From positions 1 to 5,027 of the forward strand of contig JACQVT010000728.1 in the NCBI GenBank assembly GCA_016209665.1: 5,027 nt of DNA, in the 5' to 3' direction. Under the pieces are notes generated by a model, which was not told the origin of the DNA, made no database searches, and saw only the letters and a list, made by a program, of their open reading frames with translations. Position 1 is the stretch's first letter; every line of letters starts with the position of its first letter. Source of the DNA: Planctomycetota bacterium. Lineage in GTDB: Bacteria; Planctomycetota; Phycisphaerae; UBA1845; PWPN01. The position numbers were made by a program, and so were the translations under genes. Below are positions 4,339 through 5,027 of the stretch, one piece after another.

Positions 4339-5027
4339 AAGTAGTCCCAGATCATGTAGACCTTGGCGCTCTCGATGCCGCCGTAGCTGGAGTACAGCGG
4401 GGGCGAGTTGAGCCGGTAGATCTTGCCGGCGGGGTCGGGCACCCACCGGACGTGAAAGTCGCTGTACAGGACGTTGAAGCCGCCGCCGTGATAGCCCAGG
4501 ACTTCGCGGAAAAGGTTGCCGTCCGAGAAGTACCCATCGGACAGCAGGACAGGGATGGGATGCTTTCCGCGGCTGTCTTTCGGGAAACGGCCCAGAAACG
4601 AGGGATCGGGCTCGGCCGGATCGTTGAGATACTTCCAGTATGGGTTGTCGCACTCGGGCTTGCCGGGCTCGCAGCCCCAGTGGTACTGTAGGGTCTCCGT
4701 CGTGTACATCTTGCTTCCGTCATCGCGGGGACTGCGGCTGATCGCGGCGGGAACGGCGTAGGCGTAGGAGTAGTAGGGCGATTTATGGAAGTTGTGAGAG
4801 TTCTCGTACTCGGGGTCCGACTTCTTCTGGTGGCGGAACCGCTGGAAAAACACCGCCATGCCGTTGTCGGGATTGTCGGCGTTGAACGTGAGGTTGCTCG
4901 GGCAATAGAACACGTCGGCCTTTCCGCCAACGTACTTGGGGAACAGCGAGCCGCTGTTGAACGTCGCCCAGTCGTCGGCCTTCGGTTTCTCGTAGCCGTG
5001 ATAATACAGCCCTTCCAGCAGGGCGTA
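4323..5027 (-). CDS. Prepilin-processing-associated H-X9-DG-type protein, C-terminal 234 residues (5' end outside the window)
   Basis: The frame is open from the right edge of the window to TAA 4323-4325. LFPKYVGGKADVFYCPS near the visible start and the late motif HGGGFNVLYSDFHVRW are the pattern of the large planctomycete family of pseudopilin-like proteins that have a type IV prepilin N-terminus (DUF1559-like, H-X9-DG domain). That N-terminus would lie beyond 5027. The family is envelope-located and heavily expanded in planctomycetes; its role is unclear. The motif here is H, nine residues, then D-F: the usual glycine is phenylalanine (codon 4455-4457). The middle is rich in Tyr, Asn and Pro (SPYYSYAYAVP), with cysteines in FYCPS and WGCEPGKPEC. 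A 44-residue tail follows the motif, ending in WDYFGRNP. No frameshift is seen. Confidence 0.9.
   Translation of the reverse strand, partial: YALLEGLYYHGYEKPKADDWATFNSGSLFPKYVGGKADVFYCPSNLTFNADNPDNGMAVFFQRFRHQKKSDPEYENSHNFHKSPYYSYAYAVPAAISRSPRDDGSKMYTTETLQYHWGCEPGKPECDNPYWKYLNDPAEPDPSFLGRFPKDSRGKHPIPVLLSDGYFSDGNLFREVLGYHGGGFNVLYSDFHVRWVPDPAGKIYRLNSPPLYSSYGGIESAKVYMIWDYFGRNP

Noticed and set aside
4188..4691. A 167-codon plus-strand ORF starting at the possible transcription start 4188
   Set aside because: Three quarters of it is antisense to the well-supported H-X9-DG gene and its sequence looks like an antisense shadow. The promoter itself is kept as a finding.
1..5027. Mobile elements, CRISPR arrays, tRNA or rRNA genes, toxin-antitoxin or defence genes
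   Set aside because: No transposase or integrase, terminal repeats, regularly spaced repeats, cloverleaf-like sequences or known defence motifs were seen in any frame.

Overview
The window looks like chromosomal DNA from a member of the Planctomycetota, or a close relative in the PVC group. This rests on three things seen in the sequence. There is a secreted DUF1080 (3-keto-disaccharide hydrolase) protein. There is a prepilin-processing-associated H-X9-DG-type protein. There is a membrane protein whose tail has the zinc-ribbon pattern CRKCGYNLTG...CPECG that is common in planctomycete proteins of unknown function. The DNA is GC-rich and G/C dominates third codon positions, so long spurious ORFs lie opposite the real genes. 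I cannot name a species.

Layout. Bases 1-195 (+) are the last 64 codons of an HD-GYP (cyclic-di-GMP phosphodiesterase type) protein. Its stop overlaps, tail to tail, the stop of a secreted DUF1080 protein on the minus strand (185-919). A short divergent region (920-1087) holds candidate promoters for both directions and a perfect 7-bp hairpin. It leads to a 65-residue five-cysteine protein (1088-1285, +). Facing it is a 147-residue two-pass membrane protein with a C-terminal zinc ribbon (1384-1827, -), which may be leaderless. Bases 1828-2071 have no confident gene, but contain a G-rich tract, a hairpin and a small ORF with a good ribosome binding site.

Bases 2072-4084 (-) encode a 670-residue exported protein. 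I read it as a carboxypeptidase-regulatory-like domain, two tandem copies of a roughly 140-residue module, and a C-terminal carbohydrate-binding-like sandwich. Upstream (4085-4322) is a control region with a consensus extended -10 on the plus strand inside a 16-bp dyad, a weaker minus-strand promoter, and several hairpins. The window ends inside an H-X9-DG-family protein (4323-5027, -), whose diagnostic glycine is replaced by phenylalanine.

There is no convincing shared operon, as each gene has its own spacing and control signals. The common themes are exported or surface proteins (DUF1080, the 670-residue protein, the pseudopilin-like protein) and cysteine-rich small proteins. I see no phage, transposon, CRISPR, tRNA or rRNA, and no intrinsic terminator with a clear U-tract. 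The most distinctive items are the duplicated module in the 670-residue protein and the promoter-dyad-hairpin region at 4173-4338.
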